From: Massiliimalia timonensis
GTDB taxonomy: Bacteria > Bacillota > Clostridia > Oscillospirales > Ruminococcaceae
Assembly (NCBI RefSeq): GCF_900186585.1
Contig: NZ_FYDD01000003.1
Span: forward strand, 372,001-436,000
Direction of reading: 5' to 3'
DNA: 64,000 bases
Positions 9,397 through 17,348 of the stretch are shown here, piece after piece (within the stretch, counting starts at the first letter, position 1; every line of letters begins with the position of its first letter). The notes beneath the pieces were generated by a model. The model was not told where the DNA came from, searched no databases, and worked only from the letters and a program-made list of their open reading frames with translations. Both the position numbers and the translations under genes were made by a program.

Positions 9397-10695
9397 ATGA
9401 AGAAAGTATATTTGAGTTTGAGCAGCGATGTGATCCATAATGGCCATATTAAGATCATTTCCCGTGCGGCAGAGCTTGGCGAATTGACCATAGGCGTTTT
9501 GACAGACGAAGCGATTGCGCGTTTTAAACGCTTTCCAACTGTCAGCTACGAAGAACGCTGTGAGCTGGTAAGCAGTTTAAAGGGCGTTTCGGCAGTTGTT
9601 CCGCAGGACAGTATTGATTATGAAAAGAATCTTTTGAAATATAAGCCTGATATCGTGGTACACGGTGATGACTGGGTGACTGGGACACAGGCGCCGGTTC
9701 GTGCGAAGGTGTTGAAAGTTTTGGAAAGCTACGGCGGGGAACTGGTAGAATTTCCTTATACCATCAATCCCATGGAGGATGCCATGGAAGCGGATGCAAG
9801 AAGGATCCTCTCTATGCCGGAACAACGGCGCAGCCGTTTGAAACAGCTTTTGAAGATGAAAAAGCCAGTTACTATTCTGGAAGCGCACAATGGTTTGACC
9901 GGCTTGATCGTTGAAAATACCAAGATCGAGAAAAACGGGGAAATCATCCAGTTTGATGGAATGTGGGTGTCCAGTCTGTGCGATTCCACTGCAAAGGGGA
10001 AACCGGATATCGAACTGGTAGACAATACTTCCCGTTTGAATACGATCGACCAGATCATGGAAGTGACCACCAAACCGATCATTCTGGATGGGGATTCCGG
10101 CGGATTGGTCGAACACTTTGTGTTCTTGGTGAAAACACTGGAAAGAATGGGCGTTTCCGCGGTTATTATCGAGGATAAAGAAGGCTTGAAGAAAAATTCC
10201 CTGTTTGGCACAGAGGTAAGCCAGACCCAGTGCAGCATTGAAACGATGTGTGAAAAAATTAAGGCTGGGAAAGAGGCATTGACTACTCAGGACTTTATGG
10301 TCATTGCCCGGATCGAAAGCTTGATCCTGGAACAGGGAATGGAAGATGCGATCGCCCGCGCCCGCGCCTATGTAAAAGCTGGGGCAGATGGGATCATGAT
10401 CCACTCCCGTCAGAAATCTCCGGACGAGATCTTTGAATTCTGCCGTATTTTCCGCGAAAAGGATCAGGTTACTCCGCTGATCGTTGTTCCTACTACCTTT
10501 AATATGGTGACAGAAGCTGAATTTGCGGAACACGGTGTGAATATCGTAATCTATGCGAACCACCTGATCCGCAGCGCTTTTCCGGCAATGCAGCACACTG
10601 CTGAATTGATCCTGCAAAACGGCCGTTGCATGGAAGCGGATAAGGAAGTAATGCCGATCAAGCAGATCCTGACCCTGATCCCGGAAGCGAAATAA
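9397..10695 (+). CDS. Bifunctional cytidylyltransferase-like domain / phosphoenolpyruvate mutase
   Basis: 432 residues, two domains. Residues 1-135 are a HIGH-superfamily nucleotidyltransferase (HNGH at 14-17, as in glycerol-3-phosphate and choline-phosphate cytidylyltransferases). Residues about 155-425 are PEP mutase, which isomerises PEP to phosphonopyruvate and forms the C-P bond; the diagnostic EDK at 259-261 and NS at 267-268 fit the EDK-x5-NS signature that separates mutases from isocitrate lyase relatives. This is the committed enzyme of phosphonate biosynthesis. The AGGAGA box lies just before the ATG. Confidence 0.93.
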   Translation: MKKVYLSLSSDVIHNGHIKIISRAAELGELTIGVLTDEAIARFKRFPTVSYEERCELVSSLKGVSAVVPQDSIDYEKNLLKYKPDIVVHGDDWVTGTQAPVRAKVLKVLESYGGELVEFPYTINPMEDAMEADARRILSMPEQRRSRLKQLLKMKKPVTILEAHNGLTGLIVENTKIEKNGEIIQFDGMWVSSLCDSTAKGKPDIELVDNTSRLNTIDQIMEVTTKPIILDGDSGGLVEHFVFLVKTLERMGVSAVIIEDKEGLKKNSLFGTEVSQTQCSIETMCEKIKAGKEALTTQDFMVIARIESLILEQGMEDAIARARAYVKAGADGIMIHSRQKSPDEIFEFCRIFREKDQVTPLIVVPTTFNMVTEAEFAEHGVNIVIYANHLIRSAFPAMQHTAELILQNGRCMEADKEVMPIKQILTLIPEAK

Positions 10696-10709
10696 GGCAG
10701 GGAATTGAT

Positions 10710-12356
10710 ATGGAAGCGGACAAGCTAATGCTTGTACAGCAAACGTTGTTAGAACTGTTTTCTGAGGTAGACCGAATTTGCCGGGAAGAAGACATTCCGT
10801 ATTTTATTATTGCAGGAACGGCACTGGGGGCAGTCCGCCACGGTGGCTTTATTCCCTGGGATGACGACTTTGACATCGGGATGAAACGGCAGGATTATGA
10901 ACGCTTTTTGCAGATAGCGCCTGAAAAATTAGATTCTGCTTATTTTCTGCAAAATCACGATACTGATCCGGCCGCTCCGTTCTATTTTACCAAGCTTCGT
11001 AAAAATGGAACTAGGTTTGTAGAGGCTTATTTAAAAAAACTGCCGATGCATCATGGGATTGGGATGGACATTTTTCCGTTTGACCCGGTTCCCGCTGACC
11101 CGAAATCCCGGGAACAGTATTTTTCCCGTTGCGCTTTTTGGGATAAGGTGTATGTGTCGCGCTTTGTATCCGGGTCCAGTACTAGGCAAATCGGATTGTC
11201 CGGTTTGCTCAAACGGGCGGTGCGGAAGGGCTTGTATGTCGTGCTGCGCCCCTTTTCTAAAGGGTGGCTTTACCAACGGCTGGACCGGAGGATACAGGCT
11301 TTTCATGGGAAAGATACTGGGTATTTTTCCTATGCGTTGACCCCAAAATTATGCATGAAAACCCAGCAGATCACCTGTTTGGAAGAAATTGATTTTGCCG
11401 GGATATCTGCTAGATGTCCTAGCAACTTAAAACAGCATTTGACAGATTATTTCGGGGACTATATGGCATTGCCTCCGGAAGAGGAACGCAAAGGGCATGA
11501 TCTCTCGGAACTAGAGGTATCGCAGCGGATGAAGGAATTATCGTTAGACGAATTAAAATTGGTGCAATTAAATATCCTGAAAGAATTTGCGAAGTTTTGT
11601 GACGAACACAGCCTGAGATATTATATCGTAGGCGGTACGCTTTTGGGCGCTGTCCGTCACGGGGGATTTATCCCGTGGGACGATGATATTGATGTTGCCA
11701 TGCCGCGGCCAGACTATGACCGGCTTTTAGAGGTTTCGGGCGGGGAAATTTCCTCAGTTTATCGTGTCACGTCCGTAAAAAACTGTAAGGAACATTCCCG
11801 GCTTTTCATGAAAGTGGTAGACACCCGCACAACAGCTAAGCATTTTTATTATTCTGACCGTTATCAGATGAGCATTGGGATCGATGTGTTCCCGCTTGAC
11901 GGAGTGCCGGCTGATACGAAAAAGCGGAAACGATATTTTAGAAAGCTTTTCATCCTGAAAAAGATGTTTTCCTATACGCAGACACAGCTGATGCGTGGAA
12001 GCACGAAGCTGCGGGCTCTTTTAAAAACATTGGCCGCACTGCCTTGCCGGTTGATTGGCAGGGAAAGGCTGTTTTTCATGGTGGAAAAAGAGGCTGCCAA
12101 ATACCCGTTTGAACAGGCGGAGGAAATTGGCATCACCTTTGGGGTGTACGGCCCGAAGGAGATCGTGCGCAAGGAGGAATACCTGCCTTATCATGAACTG
12201 TCCTATGAAGGGATTACCGTTCATGCGCCGGAAAACTACGACCAGTACTTACGGCAGCTTTATGGAGATTATATGGAGCTGCCTCCAGAAGAAGACCGAA
12301 AACCAAACCATCCGTACACAGTTTGGTGGGAGGCCGAAGACGATATAATCGGATAA
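10710..12356 (+). CDS. Tandem LicD-family protein (two LicD domains in one chain)
   Basis: 548 residues with two complete LicD (phosphorylcholine-transferase type) domains. Each has the G-T-x-L-G-A-V-R-H-G-G-F-I-P-W-D-D-D signature, with acidic triads at about 51-53 and 324-326. LicD enzymes transfer phosphocholine or similar phospho-groups from a nucleotide donor to a glycan. Both active-site motifs look intact, so both halves may work, perhaps on different positions or sugars. A natural start at 10710 lies 14 bases after pepM. Each half ends with the LPPEE segment common in LicD proteins, and a terminator follows. Confidence 0.88.
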   Translation: MEADKLMLVQQTLLELFSEVDRICREEDIPYFIIAGTALGAVRHGGFIPWDDDFDIGMKRQDYERFLQIAPEKLDSAYFLQNHDTDPAAPFYFTKLRKNGTRFVEAYLKKLPMHHGIGMDIFPFDPVPADPKSREQYFSRCAFWDKVYVSRFVSGSSTRQIGLSGLLKRAVRKGLYVVLRPFSKGWLYQRLDRRIQAFHGKDTGYFSYALTPKLCMKTQQITCLEEIDFAGISARCPSNLKQHLTDYFGDYMALPPEEERKGHDLSELEVSQRMKELSLDELKLVQLNILKEFAKFCDEHSLRYYIVGGTLLGAVRHGGFIPWDDDIDVAMPRPDYDRLLEVSGGEISSVYRVTSVKNCKEHSRLFMKVVDTRTTAKHFYYSDRYQMSIGIDVFPLDGVPADTKKRKRYFRKLFILKKMFSYTQTQLMRGSTKLRALLKTLAALPCRLIGRERLFFMVEKEAAKYPFEQAEEIGITFGVYGPKEIVRKEEYLPYHELSYEGITVHAPENYDQYLRQLYGDYMELPPEEDRKPNHPYTVWWEAEDDIIG

Positions 12357-12368
12357 AATGATAGGAAT

Positions 12369-12400
12369 GGAAAAGGCAGGGGCACTGCCTTTTCCTTTTT
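12369..12400 (+). terminator. Strong terminator inside the phosphonoglycan operon
   Basis: Stem GGAAAAGGCAG / CTGCCTTTTCC (11 bp) followed by TTTTT, between the tandem LicD gene and the dehydrogenase gene. No convincing new promoter was seen before 12431, so it may act as partial attenuation. Confidence 0.8.
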
Positions 12401-12430
12401 CTGAAAATGAACGTGTTAGGGGGAATTTAT

Positions 12431-13651
12431 ATGCAGACAATTCACCATGATAATCAGGTGATCGTATATGGCGCCGGAGCGATTAAAACGCTTTCTGATA
12501 TGCTGAAAGAAATGGGGACGACCAAGGTCTTGGTCGTGTGTACCGATCCTTTCCAAAGCTTTTTTACAGAAAAAAGGCTGGATTTGGGAGTCCCGTATGT
12601 ATTATTTGATGATTTTCAGCCCAACCCGCTTTATGAATCGGTGGCAGAAGGCGTCGATGTTTTAAGGCGGGAGCACTGTGACTGCATTTTGTCCATTGGG
12701 GGCGGCAGTTCTATTGACGTAGCAAAGTGCATCAATTTGTATGCTGTGCTGGACTCCGGCGAAAACTACCTGAAACAGGAATTAAAAGGCGTTGCAGTAC
12801 CCCATTTATGTATTCCTACTACGGCTGGAACGGGCAGCGAATCTACCCGGTTTGCGGTCATTTATTACGAAGGGGAAAAACAGTCGATCAACAGTGTGGA
12901 CTGTATCCCGGACCATGTGATCCTGGAACCAGAATTTTTGGTAACACTTCCCCTGTACCAGAAAAAAGCGACAGTCTTAGATGCGTTAGGACAGGCTGTA
13001 GAATCTTACTGGTCAGTCAATTCCAATGATACCAGCAAACAGTTTTCAAAAGAAGCGATCTCCTTGATCTTAAAGAACCTGAAGCGGTATCTGGAAAATG
13101 ACCCGCAAGCGGCCGAGCCGATCGCCTTGGGAGCAAATTTGGCAGGGCGCGCGATCAATATCACCCAGACGACCGCGGCGCATGCAATGAGCTACAAAGT
13201 CACCTCCCTGTACCGGATGCCGCACGGTCATGCTGTGGCGGTCTGCTTAGTACCGGTTTGGGAATATCTGTTAAATCATTTGGAGGAATGCATCGACCCG
13301 CGCGGGGAGACATACTTAGCCGAGGCGGCGCAAGAGCTTCACTGCTATTTTCGGGTTCCAGATGGCAGGACGGCGCCGGAAGTGTTGCTGGATCTGCTTT
13401 GCTTTATGGGGATGCTTCCGACTGTGTACCTGTCCTCGGAAAGCGCTTTAGAAGAAAAAACAGTTACTCCGGAAGAAATGGACAAGCTGGTTTGTTCTGT
13501 CAATCCGGTGCGTTTAAAGAATTTCCCGATCCATCTGACGGAAGACAAGATCAAAGGCATTTACCAGCGAGTTTTCAAAAAGCTACCTGATGAACAGGTA
13601 AAGGCGAGGGCTGAAGCTGGAAAACGTTATTTGGAGGACTTTCAAGGATGA
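12431..13651 (+). CDS. Iron-type alcohol dehydrogenase, probable phosphonoacetaldehyde reductase
   Basis: About 406 residues. Group III (iron-containing) alcohol dehydrogenase: NAD-site GGGSSIDVAK, the TTAGTGSE loop, and MPHGHAVA with histidine ligands. In the ligand segment DALGQAVES the usual D-x3-H histidine is glutamine, so the metal shell may differ from FucO. In an operon with PEP mutase and decarboxylase but no aminotransferase, the likely reaction is phosphonoacetaldehyde to 2-hydroxyethylphosphonate. The frame opens at 12407, but GGGGGAA before the ATG at 12431 sets the start. It overlaps the next gene at ATGA. Confidence 0.82.
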   Translation: MQTIHHDNQVIVYGAGAIKTLSDMLKEMGTTKVLVVCTDPFQSFFTEKRLDLGVPYVLFDDFQPNPLYESVAEGVDVLRREHCDCILSIGGGSSIDVAKCINLYAVLDSGENYLKQELKGVAVPHLCIPTTAGTGSESTRFAVIYYEGEKQSINSVDCIPDHVILEPEFLVTLPLYQKKATVLDALGQAVESYWSVNSNDTSKQFSKEAISLILKNLKRYLENDPQAAEPIALGANLAGRAINITQTTAAHAMSYKVTSLYRMPHGHAVAVCLVPVWEYLLNHLEECIDPRGETYLAEAAQELHCYFRVPDGRTAPEVLLDLLCFMGMLPTVYLSSESALEEKTVTPEEMDKLVCSVNPVRLKNFPIHLTEDKIKGIYQRVFKKLPDEQVKARAEAGKRYLEDFQG

Positions 13652-14472
13652 GCGAGATTCGTGAGCTTCAGGAATACGCTCTAGAAATTTTATTGGCTGT
13701 AGATCAGTTTTGCAACGAAAACCAGATCACGTATTATCTGGGAGAGGGAAGCCTGTTGGGAGCGATCCGGCATCACGGCTTTATTCCATGGGATGATGAT
13801 ATTGACTTGCTGATGCCGCGTACTGAATATGAACGTTTTATTGCACTTGTTCAGAAACAGGGGCTGCCCGATGGGTACGACTTGGACTGCTTTGAAACGA
13901 ATCCCAATCACTGGACAATCGCTGCAAAGGTGCAGATGGTTAGACAGACCCGGTTTGTATCCTATAAAGTAGGAAAACTGGGGTTACATAATGGCCCAAG
14001 CATTGATATTTTTCCTTTGGATCAAGTGCCGGGAGATTTAGCTTATGTGTCAAGGCTAGATTGGAAGATCGCCCGGCTGCGGCGCATTTTGTGGAACAAG
14101 CTGGGCTATTCTAAACCGCAGAGAAGATTAAAATGGCATATTGCTAAGGGGCTGGGGTATTTTGTTTCTACTCGGCGCTTGCAAAAGCAGATTACAAACT
14201 TGATGAAGACCCATGCGGAAGATGAAAGCTGTGATTACTTGGTGAATTTCGGAAGCTTATATCCGGCTGAACGGCAGTTGGTACAGGCTGAAGTTTATGG
14301 CGAACCAAGGCTTGTAGAGTTTGAAGGCCGCTTACTGCCAGTCCCTGCGCAGGCAGAGGTACTATTATCCCGAATTTATAGTGACTATATGCAGCTCCCG
14401 CCAGAGGAACAACGGGTTCCAAAGCACAATTTTTCTGTTGTAGAAGACGGCGCTGCTAAGATATTAAAATAA
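13648..14472 (+). CDS. LicD-family phosphotransferase
   Basis: 274 residues, a single LicD domain. The signature GSLLGAIRHHGFIPWDDD is at about residues 34-51, and the chain ends with the LPPEEQR segment shared with both halves of the tandem LicD protein. It probably transfers the nucleotide-activated phosphonate to a glycan acceptor. It starts inside the dehydrogenase stop (ATGA overlap), so the two are coupled. With the tandem protein the operon encodes three LicD domains. Last gene of the operon; its stop lies in the left arm of a 22-bp terminator stem. Confidence 0.88.
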   Translation: MSEIRELQEYALEILLAVDQFCNENQITYYLGEGSLLGAIRHHGFIPWDDDIDLLMPRTEYERFIALVQKQGLPDGYDLDCFETNPNHWTIAAKVQMVRQTRFVSYKVGKLGLHNGPSIDIFPLDQVPGDLAYVSRLDWKIARLRRILWNKLGYSKPQRRLKWHIAKGLGYFVSTRRLQKQITNLMKTHAEDESCDYLVNFGSLYPAERQLVQAEVYGEPRLVEFEGRLLPVPAQAEVLLSRIYSDYMQLPPEEQRVPKHNFSVVEDGAAKILK

Positions 14473-14513
14473 TAAGAAGCTATCGAATCATTTCGATAGC
14501 TTCTTATTATTTT
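14466..14513 (+). terminator. Very strong terminator ending the phosphonoglycan operon
   Basis: A perfect 22-bp inverted repeat (14466-14487 with 14492-14513) with a 4-base loop. It is A/T-rich at the base, so it can work in both directions, and it overlaps the LicD stop codon. Confidence 0.9.
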
Positions 14514-14516
14514 AAA

Positions 14517-14545
14517 TTGCTTTTCTTCTTTTTATGTGATAGTAT
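14517..14545 (+). promoter_or_regulatory. Possible promoter before the tiny ORFs and lysozyme gene
   Basis: TTGCTT (14517-14522), a 17-base spacer and TAGTAT (14540-14545), directly after the strong terminator. Confidence 0.45.
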
Positions 14546-14592
14546 GAACACAAAAATTGGAAAGGAGCATCGGGAGGGAAGGAAAAAGAGCC

Positions 14593-14670
14593 ATGGCGAT
14601 CGTATTCGTAGGATATTTGGGAGCTGCAGCCGTGGGCTTGCCATGCTGCTGGAACAGATATATAGAATAA
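14593..14670 (+). CDS. Possible 25-residue hydrophobic peptide
   Basis: ATG at 14593 follows GGGAGGGAAGG with about 9-base spacing. The product begins MAIVFVGYLG, is rich in Ala, Gly and Val, and ends in a Cys-Cys-Trp-Asn-Arg segment, so it could span or lie in the membrane. No family is recognised. The main support is the ribosome-binding site plus a second tiny ORF with its own ribosome-binding site just downstream. A chance ORF is a real alternative. Confidence 0.35.
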   Translation: MAIVFVGYLGAAAVGLPCCWNRYIE

Positions 14671-14682
14671 AACAGGAGAAAA

Positions 14683-14775
14683 ATGCCCTTGTCAGCAAAA
14701 TGGCGTGAGATAACATATCATAAAATAGAACAGGCTGGACGAAAGTTCATCTGCTCTAAATTTTATCATTTATGA
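14683..14775 (+). CDS. Possible 30-residue basic peptide
   Basis: ATG at 14683 follows ACAGGAGA with 5-base spacing. The product is strongly basic (several Lys, Arg and His), starts MPLSAKWREI and has no recognised family. It ends 12 bases before the lysozyme start, so the two tiny ORFs and the lysozyme gene could share one transcript. Only the ribosome-binding site and the compact arrangement support it. Confidence 0.3.
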   Translation: MPLSAKWREITYHKIEQAGRKFICSKFYHL

Positions 14776-14787
14776 AAGGAACACGTT

Positions 14788-15867
14788 ATGAGCACAAAGA
14801 TCAAGGGGATAGATGTATCTACATTTCAAAAAAATGTGGATTTTCAAAAGGCAAAAAAGGATGGCGTTATTTTCGCAATGCTGCGCGCCGGCTTTGGCAG
14901 GTATGAAAAACAAAAGGATGAGATGTTTGAAACACATTATAAAAATGCAAAATCAGCGGGGGTAGCGGTGGGTGCTTACTGGTATTCCTATGCAAAGACT
15001 GTCGAGCAGGCAAAACAGGAGGCTGAAGTTTGCGCGAAGGTGCTCGAGGGAAAGCAGTTTGAATACCCGGTCTTTTTTGATATAGAAGATCCTTCCCAGA
15101 CAGATTTGGGAAAGGCTCTGCTAACCGACCTGTGCGAAGCTTTCTGCGATGAGTTGGAGAAAAAAGGATATTATGTAGGGGTATACAGCAATAAAAACTG
15201 GTTTGTCAATTATCTGGATTATAAGACCCTGGCCAAAAAATATCAGATCTGGCTGGCGCAATATAACAATGAAGTAACTTTAGACGGGGAGATCCAGATG
15301 TGGCAATACACCTCAAAAGGAACGATCGAGGGTGCTGTTGGGAATATTGACATGAACTGGAGCTATGTTGATTATCCTGCTATTATCAAAAAAGGCGGAT
15401 TCAACGGCTTTCAAAAAGAGGATGAAAAAGCAAAGGTGACTGTCACTTACCGGGTCCGTGCAAACGGAAAGTGGCTGCCAGAGGTGACAGACCTGAAAAG
15501 CTATGCAGGAAATAAGGGGCAGGCAATCACTGATCTTGCGGTCAAGGTAAGCAAAGGGTCGGTAAAATACCGTGTTCATACCAAAGGCCGCTGGTTAAAC
15601 TGGATCACCGGATATGATATAAAAGATTTTTATAAAGGCTATGCTGGAAACGGTGAAGGTAATCCTGTGGATGCAGTTCAGGTTTATTTTTACACGCCGG
15701 ATAGCATCCGTCCCCACCAACAAGCGTTTTACCGGGTGTCTGAATTGGGCAAAGAATATTTTGACTGGCAGGAGGATACCAGCCAAAAAGACGGTATGGA
15801 TGGTTATGCCGGGAATGCAGATGGAACGGCGATCGACAGGATCCAGATTCAAATTAAATCCAGATAA
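14788..15867 (+). CDS. GH25 lysozyme (muramidase) with C-terminal wall-binding repeats
   Basis: 359 residues. The GH25 catalytic domain (about 1-205) starts with GIDVSTFQ (Asp9) and has the catalytic DIE at 98-100; it cleaves the MurNAc-GlcNAc bond of peptidoglycan. Residues about 210-359 hold three repeats of roughly 50 residues, each ending in GYAGN or YAGN and a hydrophobic strand, resembling clostridial ChW-type modules. No signal peptide is visible, as in many GH25 enzymes of phage or autolysin type. AAAGGAAC precedes the ATG. Confidence 0.88.
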   Translation: MSTKIKGIDVSTFQKNVDFQKAKKDGVIFAMLRAGFGRYEKQKDEMFETHYKNAKSAGVAVGAYWYSYAKTVEQAKQEAEVCAKVLEGKQFEYPVFFDIEDPSQTDLGKALLTDLCEAFCDELEKKGYYVGVYSNKNWFVNYLDYKTLAKKYQIWLAQYNNEVTLDGEIQMWQYTSKGTIEGAVGNIDMNWSYVDYPAIIKKGGFNGFQKEDEKAKVTVTYRVRANGKWLPEVTDLKSYAGNKGQAITDLAVKVSKGSVKYRVHTKGRWLNWITGYDIKDFYKGYAGNGEGNPVDAVQVYFYTPDSIRPHQQAFYRVSELGKEYFDWQEDTSQKDGMDGYAGNADGTAIDRIQIQIKSR

Positions 15868-15904
15868 AAGGATTCCCCTGAAAAATCAGGGGAATCCTTT
15901 TATC
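15863..15904. terminator. Bidirectional terminator between lysozyme and Mn-catalase genes
   Basis: Inverted repeat AAAAGGATTCCCCTG / CAGGGGAATCCTTTT with a 6-base loop. It serves the convergent lysozyme (+) and catalase (-) genes. Confidence 0.88.
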
Positions 15905-15912
15905 TGCGAATA

Positions 15913-16578
15913 TTATTGAAAGGAAACGGGCTTGGATTTAACATTTTGAAGATCGGACTGCGGAGAAGGATTGGACATACTAAAATACATTTTTGCTGCT
16001 TTTGTGGTTCCAAAATCCCGGTTTGAACCCGTATCTTGAACCTTATTAAATGCTTCCCGGAACATGGCGTTATGAGCTTCTTCCCTGTTTAATAAAAAGT
16101 CGATGGTTTCCCGTACCTTTTTGTCACTGATCTGACGGTACAAATACTCGTAAACCACTTTGGCTCTTTGTTCGGAAGCGATGTTGGATAGCAGATCTGC
16201 ACATAGATCACCAGTTACGGTTACATAGTCTCCGGTCCAGGAATATCCGGAAGCATTGATCAGCCCTGGGTTTAACCCTAGTAATACATGGGACTGGATC
16301 TCCCCGGCAGGGACCTGAGCGGCATCAACATCATGTCCATTTAACAGATTGATAGTTTGAGAAACCATTTCCAAATGGCTTAATTCTTCTGCTGCAATAT
16401 CTAAAAACAGATCCTTGATCTCCGGATCCTTGATTCGGAAACTTTGCGACATATATTGCAGCGCTGCCTTTAATTCTCCGTTTGCACCGCCTAACTGCTC
16501 CTGAAGCAATGCCGCATACTGAGGGTTTGGCTGTTCGATCTCAACAGGGTGGAACAACTGTTTTTCATGTTTAAACAT
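15913..16578 (-). CDS. Manganese catalase family protein (CotJC-like)
   Basis: 221 residues, close in size to spore coat CotJC and shorter than full non-haem Mn-catalases. A four-helix ferritin-like fold with metal ligands in AAEELSHLEM and in LLNREEAHNAMF. The family dismutates hydrogen peroxide at a di-manganese centre; CotJC-type members lie in the spore coat. AAAGGAG precedes the start. The reverse-strand neighbour upstream (OB-fold protein) has its own terminator, so this gene is probably transcribed alone. Whether it is sporulation-controlled cannot be read from the sequence. Confidence 0.88.
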   Translation of the reverse strand: MFKHEKQLFHPVEIEQPNPQYAALLQEQLGGANGELKAALQYMSQSFRIKDPEIKDLFLDIAAEELSHLEMVSQTINLLNGHDVDAAQVPAGEIQSHVLLGLNPGLINASGYSWTGDYVTVTGDLCADLLSNIASEQRAKVVYEYLYRQISDKKVRETIDFLLNREEAHNAMFREAFNKVQDTGSNRDFGTTKAAKMYFSMSNPSPQSDLQNVKSKPVSFQ

Positions 16579-16672
16579 TTTAACACACTCCTTTCTTTAC
16601 ATAGTTTGTATGATTTTAGGAGGCTTATACTTTAAAATCATTGCTTTTTGTGTCTATGGTGCAATAGAAACA

Positions 16673-16710
16673 AAAAGCAATGCCATACAAAAATACGGCA
16701 TTGCTCTTAA
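16673..16710 (-). terminator. Terminator after the OB-fold protein gene
   Basis: On the minus strand AGCAATGCCGTA / TATGGCATTGCT is followed by TTTTTG. The outer part can also pair with a second copy of CATTGCTTTTTGT at 16639-16651, giving an alternative hairpin in front of the catalase gene. Confidence 0.7.
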
Positions 16711-16718
16711 CAAACGAT

Positions 16719-17222
16719 TTATCCAACGATCTGGCATTTTTTAACCGATACACTGACGACCTCTCCTTCACAGGTTCCAGTAACAGTAACGGTATTCCCT
16801 TCTTTTAATTTGGCAAGGGAATCTTTTTGATCGTCTTCAAAATAGCACTGTACACCTAAAATAGCATATTCGTCATTTTCATCATTCAGCATGATATAAG
16901 CGCGGTCGGCAACGTCTACACCGATACTGGAAATGCTTCCAGTGATGGTTAAGGTTTTATCTTTGTATGTACTGTCTGCGGATACCTCATTTTCATCGTA
17001 GGCGGAGATCAGGTCGGCAGCTTTAACCTCGATTGGTTTTTCTTCCTCTGGGGTGTTTTCTTCCGAAGCAGTACTGGAAACAGACGCCTTGGAAGAGTCA
17101 GTTCCTTTATCGTCTCCACCGCTTGCCCCGGCGGCAGCGCCAATTACTCCGATGGCTACAATGATGATGAGCCAAAACCACCATTTTTTATAAATCGGTT
17201 TTTTTGTTTTTACTTGTTCCAT
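16719..17222 (-). CDS. Membrane-anchored OB-fold (tRNA_anti-like) protein
   Basis: 167 residues. A short basic N-terminus is followed by one membrane segment (about 14-33), a low-complexity Ser/Glu/Thr linker (about 35-60), then a domain with the KTLTITGSISSIG...GNTVTVTGTCEG pattern of the tRNA_anti-like OB fold. Despite the family name such proteins are secreted or anchored and have no known tRNA role. The OB domain should face outwards. Its function is unknown. It is alone between terminators, with the kinase gene upstream on the same strand. Confidence 0.7.
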   Translation of the reverse strand: MEQVKTKKPIYKKWWFWLIIIVAIGVIGAAAGASGGDDKGTDSSKASVSSTASEENTPEEEKPIEVKAADLISAYDENEVSADSTYKDKTLTITGSISSIGVDVADRAYIMLNDENDEYAILGVQCYFEDDQKDSLAKLKEGNTVTVTGTCEGEVVSVSVKKCQIVG

Positions 17223-17348
17223 ATCTAAACAAACCTTCCTCTCATAATAGCTCCGCCGAAATATATTCTTTCTTCAAGCGGTTATTGCTATTATAACATG
17301 CACCACCGATTTTGTATTATGCTGTCAGCTTAATTTGATATTTTTTGA

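Noticed and set aside
9577-10617. A 346-codon minus-strand open frame opposite the PEP mutase gene
   Set aside because: It is antisense to a gene with clear catalytic motifs; the translation is Phe/His/Gln-rich without domain features, as expected of a shadow frame.
14788-15867. The GH25 lysozyme as a sign of a prophage
   Set aside because: No holin or other phage gene lies beside it, and the C-terminal wall-binding repeats fit a chromosomal autolysin equally well.
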